Of a stretch of DNA of 64,000 bases, positions 17,001-24,576 are shown piece by piece; the first letter of the stretch is position 1; every line of letters begins with the position of its first letter. The stretch is from an uncultured Clostridia bacterium. GTDB lineage: Bacteria > Bacillota > Clostridia > TANB77 > CAG-508. The notes under the pieces are model-generated. The model did no database searches and was not told the DNA's origin. It saw nothing but the letters and a program-made list of their open reading frames with translations. The DNA lies in assembly GCA_947601495.1 (NCBI GenBank), contig CANQGE010000003.1:1-64000 (forward strand), given 5' to 3'. A program made the position numbers and the translations under genes.

Positions 17001-17149
17001 TCTGCTTTTACTTCTTTATTAATTTTCTTTTGAGGCACTTCTATTTCGTCCTCTTTGTATTCATCATCGTCTGTTAGTTTACCATAATTTTCAAAATCTT
17101 CAACATCCACAATTAGTTCATCATTTTTCTTCCCTTTTTTCTTTTCCAA
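14087..17149 (-). CDS. DnaB-like P-loop ATPase with a large acidic repeat tail
   Basis: The C-terminal half (about 490 residues) resembles replicative DnaB helicase: a DnaB-N-like helical part (LECVYIGLLFNNPKAISRFYF) and a RecA fold with a P-loop in AMPSNSGKSRFT, a Walker B-like YIFYDTLK and a late DKNRAGAKPT motif. The P-loop keeps GKS but lacks the first Gly. The N-terminal half is almost only Glu, Asp, Tyr, Val and Ser: nine 28-residue repeats, then eight 17-residue repeats, then a D/E run. An ATG at 17164 precedes GGGGG, so the TTG at 17149 is my preferred start. It is inserted between sigE and sigG. A paralogous helicase or regulator is possible; replication use is uncertain. Confidence 0.7.
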   Translation of the reverse strand: MEKKKGKKNDELIVDVEDFENYGKLTDDDEYKEDEIEVPQKKINKEVKAETEDDLEEVGDDDEIVDDEEEYEEVSDDDDFEEVGEDDEIVDDEEDAEEYEEVSDDDDFEEVGEDDEIVDDEEDAEEYEEVSDDDDFEEVGEDDEIVDDEEDAEEYEEVSDDDDFEEVGDDDEIVDDEEDAEEYEEVSDDDDFEEVGEDDEIVDDEEDAEEYEEASDDDDFEEVGEDDEIVDDEEDAEEYEEASDDDDFEEIGEDDEVVDDEEDTEEYEEVSDDDDFEEVGDDDEIVDDEEYAEEYEEASDDDDFEEVDEDDEIVDDEPEEYEDVEEDEEVVDDEPEEYEDVEEDEEVVDDEPEEYEDVEEDEEVADDEPEEYEDVEEEEEVVDDEPEEYEDVEEDEEVVDDEPEEYEDVEEDDEVVDDESEEYEDEEADEEVEDDESEEYEDEETDEEVEDDEAEEYEDEEEDEEESDEDAEETEEVEEKEEEPMRFADEEEPKEEEEDDDDDEDDEEEEESIYPDELVDLELECVYIGLLFNNPKAISRFYFVFEDCKFSDNELYNLYRIIIFRDGEAYAPAIAKDKFQLPRENPRTYDLKYKVRKMAIAKKYDLEEVYTELKKLFILKKNYLIAPTSAIQQQILDIQNYDLYKDMTVEEVESAIEQIAVTTGLSRAILNEDATSYLLSDDNELSNGISLPFPTLTTVFKGIRKGETMTYAMPSNSGKSRFTIDLACYIAFVHKKKVLVISNEMSQEKMRLCMITTILNNPEIQKLHKQNIRKTEGELLELKFRPDPNKRIKCDENGYILRKPGETMEEFAKRLKKNSKEFNQTIAATEWLNTQINNSIYFIHITEHSNDDLKKIIMNYYYKEAIEYIFYDTLKADTENIGNGNEIKKTATILSNLAQKFKMWIGSSMQLLESSTLPVNLTINDMSASKTVKEVLDTLCLMKQISRQTLYKYEYAETDQFEKCHDIKVPKDTDVRFYACVVDKNRAGAKPTLLFRLNLAYNEWEEMGHLRLKQSELEED
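15788..16996. repeat. 84-bp and 51-bp in-frame tandem repeats
   Basis: The DNA encoding the acidic tail is a tandem array. Nine units of 84 bp (28 codons, core SDDDDFEEVGEDDEIVDDEE) occupy about 16196-16945, preceded by a partial unit, and eight units of 51 bp (17 codons, core EEYEDVEEDEEVVDDEP) occupy about 15788-16195. All variation keeps the frame, and most is synonymous or E/D exchange, so selection acts on charge. Length polymorphism between strains is likely. Confidence 0.85.
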
Positions 17150-17203
17150 AATAACTACCCCCATTTTTATATCTTTTTGATAGTATTATCTCATTTTATA
17201 ATG

Positions 17204-17232
17204 ATTTTATATCTAATTGCTTTTAAATACAA
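17204..17232 (-). promoter_or_regulatory. Promoter of the DnaB-like gene
   Basis: TTGTAT, a 17-bp spacer and TAAAAT on the minus strand, downstream of the sigE terminator. It suggests that the gene is not simply read through from sigE. Confidence 0.5.
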
Positions 17233-17260
17233 TCATTTTAATATAATTGTAACAAAAAAA

Positions 17261-17287
17261 GAAACTAATTATTCACAAATTAGTTTC
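17261..17287 (-). terminator. Terminator of spoIIGA-sigE
   Basis: A perfect 10-bp stem (GAAACTAATT / AATTAGTTTC) followed by TTTTTTTGT on the minus strand, 12 nt past the sigE stop. Confidence 0.85.
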
Positions 17288-17298
17288 CTCTAATTTAT

Positions 17299-18033
17299 TT
17301 ATCCTGTTTTACTCATTATCTCTTTTTTCATTTTTTTCATTATTTTTTTCTCTAGCCTTGAAATATAGCTTTGTGATATTCCAAGCATATCTGCAACTTC
17401 TTTCTGTGTTTTTTCTTTTCCATCTCCCTCTATTCCAAATCTTAATTTCATAATATATTTTTCTCTGCTATCTAGCTTGCTTATTGCAATTTTAAGTAAT
17501 TTCATATCCACTTCATTTTCAATTTCTCTAGAAGTTATGTCTACATCTGTTCCTAAAATATCTGATAATAAGAGTTCATTTCCATCTCCATCTTTATTTA
17601 ATGGTTCGTCAATTGATACTTCATTTTTAATTTTAGTATTTCTTCTAAGTTGCATTAATATTTCATTTTCTATGCATCTAGAAGCATATGTGGCTAGTTT
17701 TATATTTTTATCTGCATTAAAAGTATTTACTGCTTTCATCAATCCTATAGTTCCAATAGATATCAAGTCTTCAAAATCTATTCCTGTATTTTCAAATTTT
17801 TTTGCAATATAAACCACAAGTCTTAAATTTCTTTCAACAAGAATTTGTTTTGCATCTTTATCATCTAATATTAATTTTTGTATAAGTTTCTCTTCCTCAA
17901 TACTATCAAGAGGTGGTGGCAATGTTTGATTTCCTTTTATATAAAAAATGGGAAATTTATATATATTATCTTTATAATAATATTTTCCAAAAATTTTTAT
18001 TATTTTATTTTTTAAAAACTTAAGTAAATTCAA
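17299..18033 (-). CDS. sigE: Mother-cell sigma factor SigE, proprotein
   Basis: SigE controls early mother-cell gene expression. The N-terminal stretch of about 30 hydrophobic and basic residues ([18 protein letters not shown]) is the pro-sequence that tethers it to the membrane. The downstream signature QTLPPPL matches B. subtilis pro-SigE, so cleavage probably falls near the PIFYIKG segment. Region 2 ([34 protein letters not shown]) and region 4 ([17 protein letters not shown]) are intact. The start is TTG, 7 nt after AGGAGG. It is downstream of spoIIGA, its processing protease. Confidence 0.96.
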   Translation of the reverse strand: MNLLKFLKNKIIKIFGKYYYKDNIYKFPIFYIKGNQTLPPPLDSIEEEKLIQKLILDDKDAKQILVERNLRLVVYIAKKFENTGIDFEDLISIGTIGLMKAVNTFNADKNIKLATYASRCIENEILMQLRRNTKIKNEVSIDEPLNKDGDGNELLLSDILGTDVDITSREIENEVDMKLLKIAISKLDSREKYIMKLRFGIEGDGKEKTQKEVADMLGISQSYISRLEKKIMKKMKKEIMSKTG

Positions 18034-18077
18034 TTTTATACCTCCTAAAATATTTATTTAAATATTTAAACTAAATT

Positions 18078-18977
18078 TCAAATTACTTGCTTTACTTTTT
18101 TCGATTGCAAAATATCTAAGCCAATTAAACTTGTATACATATTGCTTTTCGATAGTTTTCCATCATATATTCCTATTAACACATCATCTCTTACATACTC
18201 TTCTTCTCCATATATTTTTATATAATCTGGCTTAAATGCTATTAGTAATCCATTATCATTTCCTAAAGAAGAAAATGGTATTAGCTTAAATTTATAATTA
18301 TGAACGTCTTTGCTTTCTATCCATTTGCCTCCAACTATATATTTTATATTCTTCAGCAGTTCATTAGAAACAATACCATCTAAGCTATCTTTTTCAACTA
18401 TAGCCACATCTGCATTGCTAATTGGCTCTTTTAATAAATTTCCTGTATCTAATAAAGTTTTTAATTTTCTACTTTTTCCACCATAAAAAATTTCTAGCTC
18501 GCAAATAGTAATTTTTTTATTTATTCTATTTTTTATGATTTTAGATACAACAAAAATAGTAATAAAGCCTAAGCATCCTGCTAAAACTGCAACTTTTAAA
18601 GGATATGTTCCTACAAAATGATTTTTCACTACTACAATATTTTTTGGATTAATAAAAAATAATAACATAAATGCAATTCCACCAAATGTAAATGTTACTA
18701 GATAAAAAAATATAACTTCTCTAATAACCTTCCTTATGCTATATTTTCCAAACGCTATCATTATCATAATAAAAGAAATTACAATTTTTATAATAACATT
18801 AAAAAATAAATTTAAACTAACAATATAATTTAAAATTGCAAATATTCCTCCAATCATACTAGATATTATAATTCTTGAAGTTTTTATTTTAGATTTACTT
18901 ATTATTGCTGTTGACAAAATTATTATGTAGTTTAAAATGACATTTTCAAAAAATATAACATCTATATAAATTGTCAT
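18078..18977 (-). CDS. spoIIGA: Sporulation sigma-E processing peptidase SpoIIGA
   Basis: SpoIIGA is the membrane aspartic protease that cleaves pro-SigE after the forespore signal. Five hydrophobic helices fill residues 1-150 (MTIYIDVIFFENVILNYIII start). The C-terminal cytoplasmic domain has the catalytic LLDTGN motif near residue 188 and the family segment IPFSSLG. It is 299 residues, normal length, and sits 44 bp upstream of sigE. The partner SpoIIR is not in the window. The upstream region has an ATGACA and a TAAAAT 21 bp apart, the long spacing typical of Spo0A-activated spoIIG promoters, but I find no clear 0A box. Confidence 0.94.
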   Translation of the reverse strand: MTIYIDVIFFENVILNYIIILSTAIISKSKIKTSRIIISSMIGGIFAILNYIVSLNLFFNVIIKIVISFIMIMIAFGKYSIRKVIREVIFFYLVTFTFGGIAFMLLFFINPKNIVVVKNHFVGTYPLKVAVLAGCLGFITIFVVSKIIKNRINKKITICELEIFYGGKSRKLKTLLDTGNLLKEPISNADVAIVEKDSLDGIVSNELLKNIKYIVGGKWIESKDVHNYKFKLIPFSSLGNDNGLLIAFKPDYIKIYGEEEYVRDDVLIGIYDGKLSKSNMYTSLIGLDILQSKKVKQVI

Positions 18978-19065
18978 TTAAAAGATTTTCCTTTCATAGT
19001 TTAAATATTAAACTTATTTTACTATTCTTATTTTGAAAATACTGTCATATTTTAGGGCAGAAAAA

Positions 19066-19097
19066 AAGAAATAATCTACAAAAGTAGATTATTTCTT
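19066..19097 (-). terminator. Terminator of ftsA-ftsZ
   Basis: A perfect 14-bp stem (AAGAAATAATCTAC / GTAGATTATTTCTT) with a 4-nt loop and TTTTT tail on the minus strand, between ftsZ and spoIIGA. Confidence 0.9.
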
Positions 19098-19117
19098 AAC
19101 GTATTTGATAAAATATA

Positions 19118-20251
19118 TTATTTATTTCCTAAACCCTTGTTTTTTCTTAAGAAAGTTGGAATATCTAAATCTCCAGCAGAATCATTGTTTGAAGACATAC
19201 TGCTTTGTGCCATATTGCTTGCATTTCTTTTTCTCCAAGCATCTGCTACAATATTTTCATATTGAGAATTTACTTTTCTCTCTTCTTCTTTTTCAAATCC
19301 TGTAGCTATAACTGTAATTTGAATTTCATCTCCCATTGCATCATCAATTACTGTACCAAAAATAATATTAGCTTCTGGATCTGCACTTCTTTGAACTAAT
19401 TCAGCAGCTGTATTTGCTTCATGTAATCCCATATCACTTCCACCAGTAATATTTATTATAATTCCTCTAGCACCTTCAATAGATGTTTCTAGTAATGGAC
19501 TTTGAATAGCTTGTTTTGCTGCATCTTCTGCTCTATTTTCTCCACTAGCACATCCAATTCCCATATGTGCCATTCCTTGATTTAACATAATTGCTCTAAC
19601 ATCTGCAAAGTCTAAGTTTATTACACCTGGTACACAAATTAAATCTGATATACCTTGAACACCTTGTCTTAAAACATCATCTGCCATTCTAAAAGCTTCA
19701 AGCATTGATGTTTTTCTATCTATAACTTGTAATAATTTATCATTTGGAATAACAACTAATGTATCAACTTTTCCTTTTAGTGCAGCTACTCCTCTTTCAG
19801 CTTGTGATAATCTTCTTTTACCTTCAAAAGTAAAAGGTTTTGTAACAACACCTATTGTTAGTATTCCTAATTCTCTAGCTGTTTCTGCTACTATTGGTGC
19901 AGCACCTGTACCAGTTCCTCCACCCATACCAGCTGTAACAAATACCATATCTGCACCTTTAAGTGCTTCTGCAATTTCTGATCTGCTCTCTTCAGCTGCT
20001 TGAGTTCCTATATCTGGATTTGCACCAGCACCTAAACCTCTTGTTAGTTTTTCACCTATTTGAATTTTTGAAGAAGCTTTTGATTCATTTAATGCTTGTC
20101 TATCTGTGTTAACTGCGATAAATTCAACATTTCTTATTCCAGCATCAATCATTCTGTTTACTGCATTGTTTCCTGCTCCTCCAACACCAATAACTTTAAT
20201 TGTAGCTGTTCCATCCATCATGTAATTCAAGTCATTCTCATCCATAATCAT
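19118..20251 (-). CDS. ftsZ: Cell division GTPase FtsZ
   Basis: FtsZ polymerises into the division ring. The 377-residue protein has the tubulin signature [12 protein letters not shown] near residue 105, the N-terminal [12 protein letters not shown] nucleotide loop and the T7 region ([11 protein letters not shown]). It ends in a short variable linker and the conserved C-terminal peptide [11 protein letters not shown], which binds FtsA and SepF. Start ATG with GGAGG. It is downstream of ftsA and directly upstream of spoIIGA-sigE. Confidence 0.98.
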   Translation of the reverse strand: MIMDENDLNYMMDGTATIKVIGVGGAGNNAVNRMIDAGIRNVEFIAVNTDRQALNESKASSKIQIGEKLTRGLGAGANPDIGTQAAEESRSEIAEALKGADMVFVTAGMGGGTGTGAAPIVAETARELGILTIGVVTKPFTFEGKRRLSQAERGVAALKGKVDTLVVIPNDKLLQVIDRKTSMLEAFRMADDVLRQGVQGISDLICVPGVINLDFADVRAIMLNQGMAHMGIGCASGENRAEDAAKQAIQSPLLETSIEGARGIIINITGGSDMGLHEANTAAELVQRSADPEANIIFGTVIDDAMGDEIQITVIATGFEKEEERKVNSQYENIVADAWRKRNASNMAQSSMSSNNDSAGDLDIPTFLRKNKGLGNK

Positions 20252-20305
20252 AGGATATTTCCTCCTTCTTTAAACTCTATATATTTTAAAAATTAAAAAC
20301 TTATT

Positions 20306-21538
20306 TTATGAATAGAAAAAGTCTCTTACTTTTTCCAATATTGTTTTTAAAACATTCTTTTCTGTTTTTACTGATATGCTACTAGAAACTGTTTTTGCAT
20401 AAGGTCTTGCAGCTATATATCTAACTAATGCATAACTAACTCTATAAGTAGATTTTACTGTGCTTATTAGTCTTCCAGTAGAAATTTTTACAGGAATATT
20501 TAAAATTATTTTTCCTGACATATCACTTTTATTTATATTGATAATTCCTTCACCGGTTAGAACAACATTATTTATATTATTTTTAACCCCATGAGAAATT
20601 ATATCTTTATTAACTAATGTAAATATTTCTTCAATTCTTGCTTCTATTATTTCTATTAAATCTGAGCTTTTTATTGTCATATTTTTTGAATCGAAATCTT
20701 TACAAGTATTTAAAACAATGTTGTTGTCATTATCTATATAAGACCTTAAAGCTAGTCCATATTGCCTTTTTAATTTATCTGCCTCTTCTCTAGAAATATT
20801 TAAAACATAAGATATATCGCTTGTTATATTGTCCCCACCTAAAGAAATAGTATTAGTGTAAACAAAAGTTGAGCCATTAAATATTCCAATTTCAGTATTT
20901 CCAGCACCAATATCTAATATCATTACATTGTCTGTTAGCTCGTTTGTATCTAATACTAAGTTTCTTTCTGCAAGTGATATAGGAACCACTCCATCTATTT
21001 CAATTCCTGCCTTTTTAAATACAGAAGTTAACTGTCTAATATATTCTTTTTCAGCTAATATAATTTGGGCAGTTAATGTAAAATTGCTACTATTTTTACC
21101 AACAGGATCGTCTACTGCTTTGCCGTCTTCTAAGATAAATTTATCTGGCACTATGTCTATTAAAACTTTATCTTCTGGGATTTCAATATCTCTAACTTGA
21201 ATTATTGCTGAAGCAACATCTTTTACTGATATACCAGCTAGTTTATCTTTTGCATCTTTTACGATACTATTTTGGACTATTGTTATATACTTGCCTGGTA
21301 TTGTAGTATATGCAGAATTAATTTGTAAGTTTGAAATATCTTCGACTTCGCTAATTGTTTTAGATATTGCATTACTTAATTCTTCTTCATCAACAATTTT
21401 TCCTTTTTGAATTGCTGAACATTTACTACTTGTACTACATATAATTTCAATTTGATTGAAATTATTAACTTCGCCAACGAAAGTACTAACTTTAGACGTT
21501 CCAATATCGATACCAACAATTATATCCCCTATTGCCAA
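20306..21538 (-). CDS. ftsA: Cell division protein FtsA
   Basis: FtsA is the actin-fold ATPase that tethers FtsZ to the membrane. The ATP-binding loops are IVGIDIGTSKV at the N-terminus, ILDIGAGNTEIGIF in the middle and VVLTGEG near residue 320. The last 15 residues (ILEKVRDFFYS) form the amphipathic membrane helix. An ATG at 21553 (ATGGAGGAG) is itself the SD, so the TTG at 21538 is chosen (410 residues). It has its own promoter at 21597-21625 after a terminator, so ftsA-ftsZ is separable from the murA...sbp unit. Confidence 0.95.
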   Translation of the reverse strand: MAIGDIIVGIDIGTSKVSTFVGEVNNFNQIEIICSTSSKCSAIQKGKIVDEEELSNAISKTISEVEDISNLQINSAYTTIPGKYITIVQNSIVKDAKDKLAGISVKDVASAIIQVRDIEIPEDKVLIDIVPDKFILEDGKAVDDPVGKNSSNFTLTAQIILAEKEYIRQLTSVFKKAGIEIDGVVPISLAERNLVLDTNELTDNVMILDIGAGNTEIGIFNGSTFVYTNTISLGGDNITSDISYVLNISREEADKLKRQYGLALRSYIDNDNNIVLNTCKDFDSKNMTIKSSDLIEIIEARIEEIFTLVNKDIISHGVKNNINNVVLTGEGIININKSDMSGKIILNIPVKISTGRLISTVKSTYRVSYALVRYIAARPYAKTVSSSISVKTEKNVLKTILEKVRDFFYS

Positions 21539-21596
21539 AGTTAACTCCTCCATTAAAATTAATTACTTTTTATTCTTTTAAAAATCTTATGCGATA

Positions 21597-21625
21597 AGAA
21601 TATTACATTTTTAGTAAAAAGTCAA
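21597..21625 (-). promoter_or_regulatory. Promoter of ftsA-ftsZ
   Basis: TTGACT, a 17-bp spacer and TATTCT on the minus strand. It lies in the 290-bp gap between sbp and ftsA, downstream of the sbp terminator. I see nothing else in that gap. Confidence 0.65.
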
Positions 21626-21772
21626 GTAAAATTGATATATTTTTGTAATTAAAATGTAATGTTTTTGTAGTTATTGAAAAATTTTAGACATATTTTTAAA
21701 AATAAATTATTTTTTTATTAAATAGTTACATTTTTATATATTATTTGAGTTTTTTTATATTTTAAACATTAT

Positions 21773-21812
21773 AAAAGAACTAAAAAACAATAATGTTTTT
21801 TTAGTCCTTTTT
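21773..21812 (-). terminator. Terminator of murA-ftsQ-DUF881-sbp
   Basis: A long A/T-rich hairpin around GGACTAAAAAAAC / GTTTTTTAGTTC ending in a T run, 20 nt past the sbp stop on the minus strand. Confidence 0.75.
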
Positions 21813-21831
21813 TATATTACTTATATTATTT

Positions 21832-22230
21832 CTAAACTTCTGCTTTATTTTCTACTTCTTCTTTTTCAATACCTTTTTTCTTTTCTATCATTTTAACCCA
21901 TTTATCAATGTAATATCTTCTAATAATTGCTAAATTTGTAAACATTCTTCCAACAAAAACTACTATTGCTGCTAAATATATATCTACATTTAGTTGCTCT
22001 CCCAAAAATGTTAATGCTATTGATAAAATAGAATTTCCAAAAAATCCTGATAAAAATATTTTTAAATCAAAATTACCTTTTAAAACAGAAGCAATTCCAC
22101 CAAAAACTGTATCAAGAGCAGCAACTATTGCTATTGATAAATAACTTGAATATGTATAAGGTATTACTGGTGCAAAAGAACCTAATATAGCTCCAATTAC
22201 ACATCCTAATATTATAGCAATATATATCAT
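21832..22230 (-). CDS. sbp: Small basic protein Sbp (DUF1290)
   Basis: The 132-residue protein has three or four membrane spans (IYIAIILGCVIGAILGSFAP at the start; ILSIALTFLGEQL) and a charged tail. It matches the Sbp/DUF1290 family that sits just upstream of ftsA in Firmicutes; a role in division is inferred from this position. Its start overlaps the preceding stop by 4 bp, implying translational coupling. Confidence 0.85.
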   Translation of the reverse strand: MIYIAIILGCVIGAILGSFAPVIPYTYSSYLSIAIVAALDTVFGGIASVLKGNFDLKIFLSGFFGNSILSIALTFLGEQLNVDIYLAAIVVFVGRMFTNLAIIRRYYIDKWVKMIEKKKGIEKEEVENKAEV

Positions 22231-22952
22231 TTTTTTACTTCCTCCTCTTCTTCAATATATTCTTTAGCTTGTTCTAAAACTTGTTCTCCATCGTAAGCTG
22301 GAATAACAATATTATCATCCACATAATATTCTATATCTTTTCCATCTGATTTTATTAAATCAACATATCCATCTTTTATAGTTAAAGCGCTTTGAAGATA
22401 TTGCTTATCTCCTATTGCCTTTACAACATATGGTCCAGCTACTCTCTTTGTATTTACTAAAATCATAGTATTATTTACTAAAACAATTTCAGAAGTTGAT
22501 ACAATTCTTTCGTCATTAATAGATATTGCTTCAGCTCCAGCTATATTAAGCTCATTTATTAGGTCTAGCAAATCTGAATGTATAATATCTCTAGTGTCAT
22601 TATCTTTTAATGTAACAACAATTCCTTCACCTTGTAAATTAGTTTTTCCTAAATAGCTTTCTGCCTCTTTTACTTCATTTTCCAAAATGGTTGAAGCATT
22701 TTCATCATTTTCTAATTCTGCTTTGTATTCATTTATTCTATTTTCATTTTCGTCTATTTTCGCTTCTATTTCTTCATATTTTGCTTTCCAACTTGCAAGT
22801 TCTGATCTAAGCTCTGTTTCTCTCATTGTTTCTATTGCTGTTATATCTGTTTCATCAACTGTTTTAAATTGTGTGAACATAACCATAGTTAAAATAAGAG
22901 CTGTAAAAGCAATAGATATTGCCATAGTTACTTTTGCTTTCAAATTTATCAC
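22227..22952 (-). CDS. DUF881 (YlxW/YlxX-like) division-cluster protein, second copy
   Basis: A bitopic protein of 241 residues: one N-terminal helix (about 8-26), a coiled coil from about 35 to 95 (ELRSELASWKAKYEEIEAKI) and the DUF881 domain (GIVVTLKDND, AEAISINDERIVSTSEI, GPYVVKAIGD). It resembles its upstream neighbour over the whole length and arose by tandem duplication. B. subtilis has the same pair, ylxX and ylxW, between divIB and sbp. The molecular function is not established. Confidence 0.85.
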   Translation of the reverse strand: MINLKAKVTMAISIAFTALILTMVMFTQFKTVDETDITAIETMRETELRSELASWKAKYEEIEAKIDENENRINEYKAELENDENASTILENEVKEAESYLGKTNLQGEGIVVTLKDNDTRDIIHSDLLDLINELNIAGAEAISINDERIVSTSEIVLVNNTMILVNTKRVAGPYVVKAIGDKQYLQSALTIKDGYVDLIKSDGKDIEYYVDDNIVIPAYDGEQVLEQAKEYIEEEEEVKK

Positions 22953-22954
22953 CC

Positions 22955-23683
22955 CTACTCATAAATTTTTGCATGTTCAAATTTATAAACTCCGTTATAT
23001 TTAGGTATAATTATTGATTCTTTTTCTACTTCTTGTATATCAACTTGAACTCCTGCATTTTCTAAAATTTCTAAGTATCCTCCCGGCATAGTAAGTGAAC
23101 TATAAAGTTGTATTGGTCTGCCTATTGCCTTTATAACAAATGGTGCTGCAATTTTCTCATCATTTATTTTTATTACATTTCCTACACAATTTATTGGTGT
23201 TCCGCCAACAATTCTCTGATCATTTATTGAAATTGCGTCTGCATCTGCATTTTTTAATGCATTTACTATTTCTAATAAATCGCCATTATGAACAATATAA
23301 TCATTTGCAAATCCTTTTAATAAAGAGCTGTCTCCGTCTTTTAAAGTTATTATAACGCCTTTACCAATAAGTTCAGTATTTCCAAGCATTAAATTATATT
23401 TTTTTAATTTATCTGTTAATCCTCCATAGCTTTCATCTTTATTTGCAACTTTTTCTCTTAAGGAATCTAATTCTTTTTCTTTATTTTCTAAGTTTTCATA
23501 AGCATTTTCATATTTTTGCTTCCATCTTAAAACACTATCTCTTAATTCATTTTCTGCTAATGTTCTTCCTACAGTTGTTGTGCTATTATTTACAGTATTA
23601 ATTTGAATTGAAATTCCAAGTGTTAGTAATAAGCACATTATTCCTAATAATAATGAAACTTTTATTTTATTTCCTTTGCTCAC
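22955..23683 (-). CDS. DUF881 (YlxW/YlxX-like) division-cluster protein, first copy
   Basis: This 242-residue paralogue has the same layout: an N-terminal membrane helix (LLLGIMCLLLTLGISI), a coiled coil (LRDSVLRWKQKYENAYENL) and a DUF881 domain with GVIITLKDGDSSL, ADAISINDQRIVGG and APFVIKAIGRPI. It begins 24 bp after ftsQ and ends 2 bp before the second copy. Extracytoplasmic septal location is inferred from topology and gene order. Confidence 0.85.
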   Translation of the reverse strand: MSKGNKIKVSLLLGIMCLLLTLGISIQINTVNNSTTTVGRTLAENELRDSVLRWKQKYENAYENLENKEKELDSLREKVANKDESYGGLTDKLKKYNLMLGNTELIGKGVIITLKDGDSSLLKGFANDYIVHNGDLLEIVNALKNADADAISINDQRIVGGTPINCVGNVIKINDEKIAAPFVIKAIGRPIQLYSSLTMPGGYLEILENAGVQVDIQEVEKESIIIPKYNGVYKFEHAKIYE

Positions 23684-23707
23684 AGTGTGTTCTCCTTTCT
23701 TTTGATA

Positions 23708-24574
23708 TTAATTACTACTAGGTCTAAAATATACATTCTCTGAATTTAAATCTACATTTAAGAATATTTCGCCTGTTTTTCCACTAGAAGCTTCTAATAT
23801 TGCCTTAAGGTTTAAAATTCTTGTATTTAAATTAGAGCAATCTCCTAAATAAACCGTTTTTCCTTCTGTTTCTAAAATCATACAATAATTTTTATCATTT
23901 GATATATCTATTTTTGTAATTAAATCACTAATTCCATTACTATTTGCAGTTTCATAAATTTTAATAACTGTAGCTAACTTTTTTAAGTCTTCCACATCTA
24001 TTCTTTCGCCTGCTTTAATATTAGATAAATCTGTTGAAAATCCTGTTAATATTGGTATATTTGTTTTTTCAGATGTTATTTCCAAAATATATCCCTGATT
24101 ATTTATATATGCATAACTTCCTGCATATTCTAGCATATATTTTGGCTCTCTTTCTTTTATTTTTATTTCAATTTTATTTGGCAATTTTCTTATTATAAGT
24201 ACATCTTCAATATATGCATTTTCTTTTATTTTATCTATAGTTGATAATTTATTAAATCTAAATATATTTTCATGTAGTTCTAAGCCAGATAAACTTACTA
24301 TTGTTTCATTAGAAATTCTACTATTTCCTGATATTGTAATTTCTTGTATGCTAAACAAACTTGAACTACATAAAATAATAACAACTATAATAATTAGAAA
24401 AGCGATAATAAATATTTTACTTTTAATGTTAGATTTATTTTCTTTCTCATTTTTTTCTATGTCTTTTTTATTTTTTTTATTATTTACACTTTTCTTTTTA
24501 CTTTCTTTTTTCTTTTTACCTTTATTTTTAGAATTATCTTTTACATCAATTCCTATAATAATTTCATCATCCAA
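23708..24574 (-). CDS. ftsQ: Cell division protein FtsQ/DivIB
   Basis: DivIB/FtsQ is a bitopic scaffold of the septal wall machinery. Residues 1-50 are a Lys-rich cytoplasmic tail and residues 53-72 the membrane helix. The POTRA domain follows (FSIQEITISGNSRISNETIV), then the FtsQ beta domain (YAYINNQGYILEIT ... ISNDKNYCMILETEGKTVYLG). The 288-residue length is normal. It starts 2 bp after murA and is in the division operon with DUF881 and sbp. Confidence 0.92.
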   Translation of the reverse strand: MDDEIIIGIDVKDNSKNKGKKKKESKKKSVNNKKNKKDIEKNEKENKSNIKSKIFIIAFLIIIVVIILCSSSLFSIQEITISGNSRISNETIVSLSGLELHENIFRFNKLSTIDKIKENAYIEDVLIIRKLPNKIEIKIKEREPKYMLEYAGSYAYINNQGYILEITSEKTNIPILTGFSTDLSNIKAGERIDVEDLKKLATVIKIYETANSNGISDLITKIDISNDKNYCMILETEGKTVYLGDCSNLNTRILNLKAILEASSGKTGEIFLNVDLNSENVYFRPSSN

Positions 24575-24576
24575 AC

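Noticed and set aside
15612..17033. A 473-residue Ser-rich open frame on the plus strand
   Set aside because: It is the antisense shadow of the Glu/Asp repeats (GAA/GAT read as TTC/ATC/TCT), has no SD or promoter, and consists almost only of Ser.
18978..19060. A Spo0A box in the spoIIGA promoter
   Set aside because: The -35/-10 spacing is suggestive, but no TGTCGAA-like site is visible.
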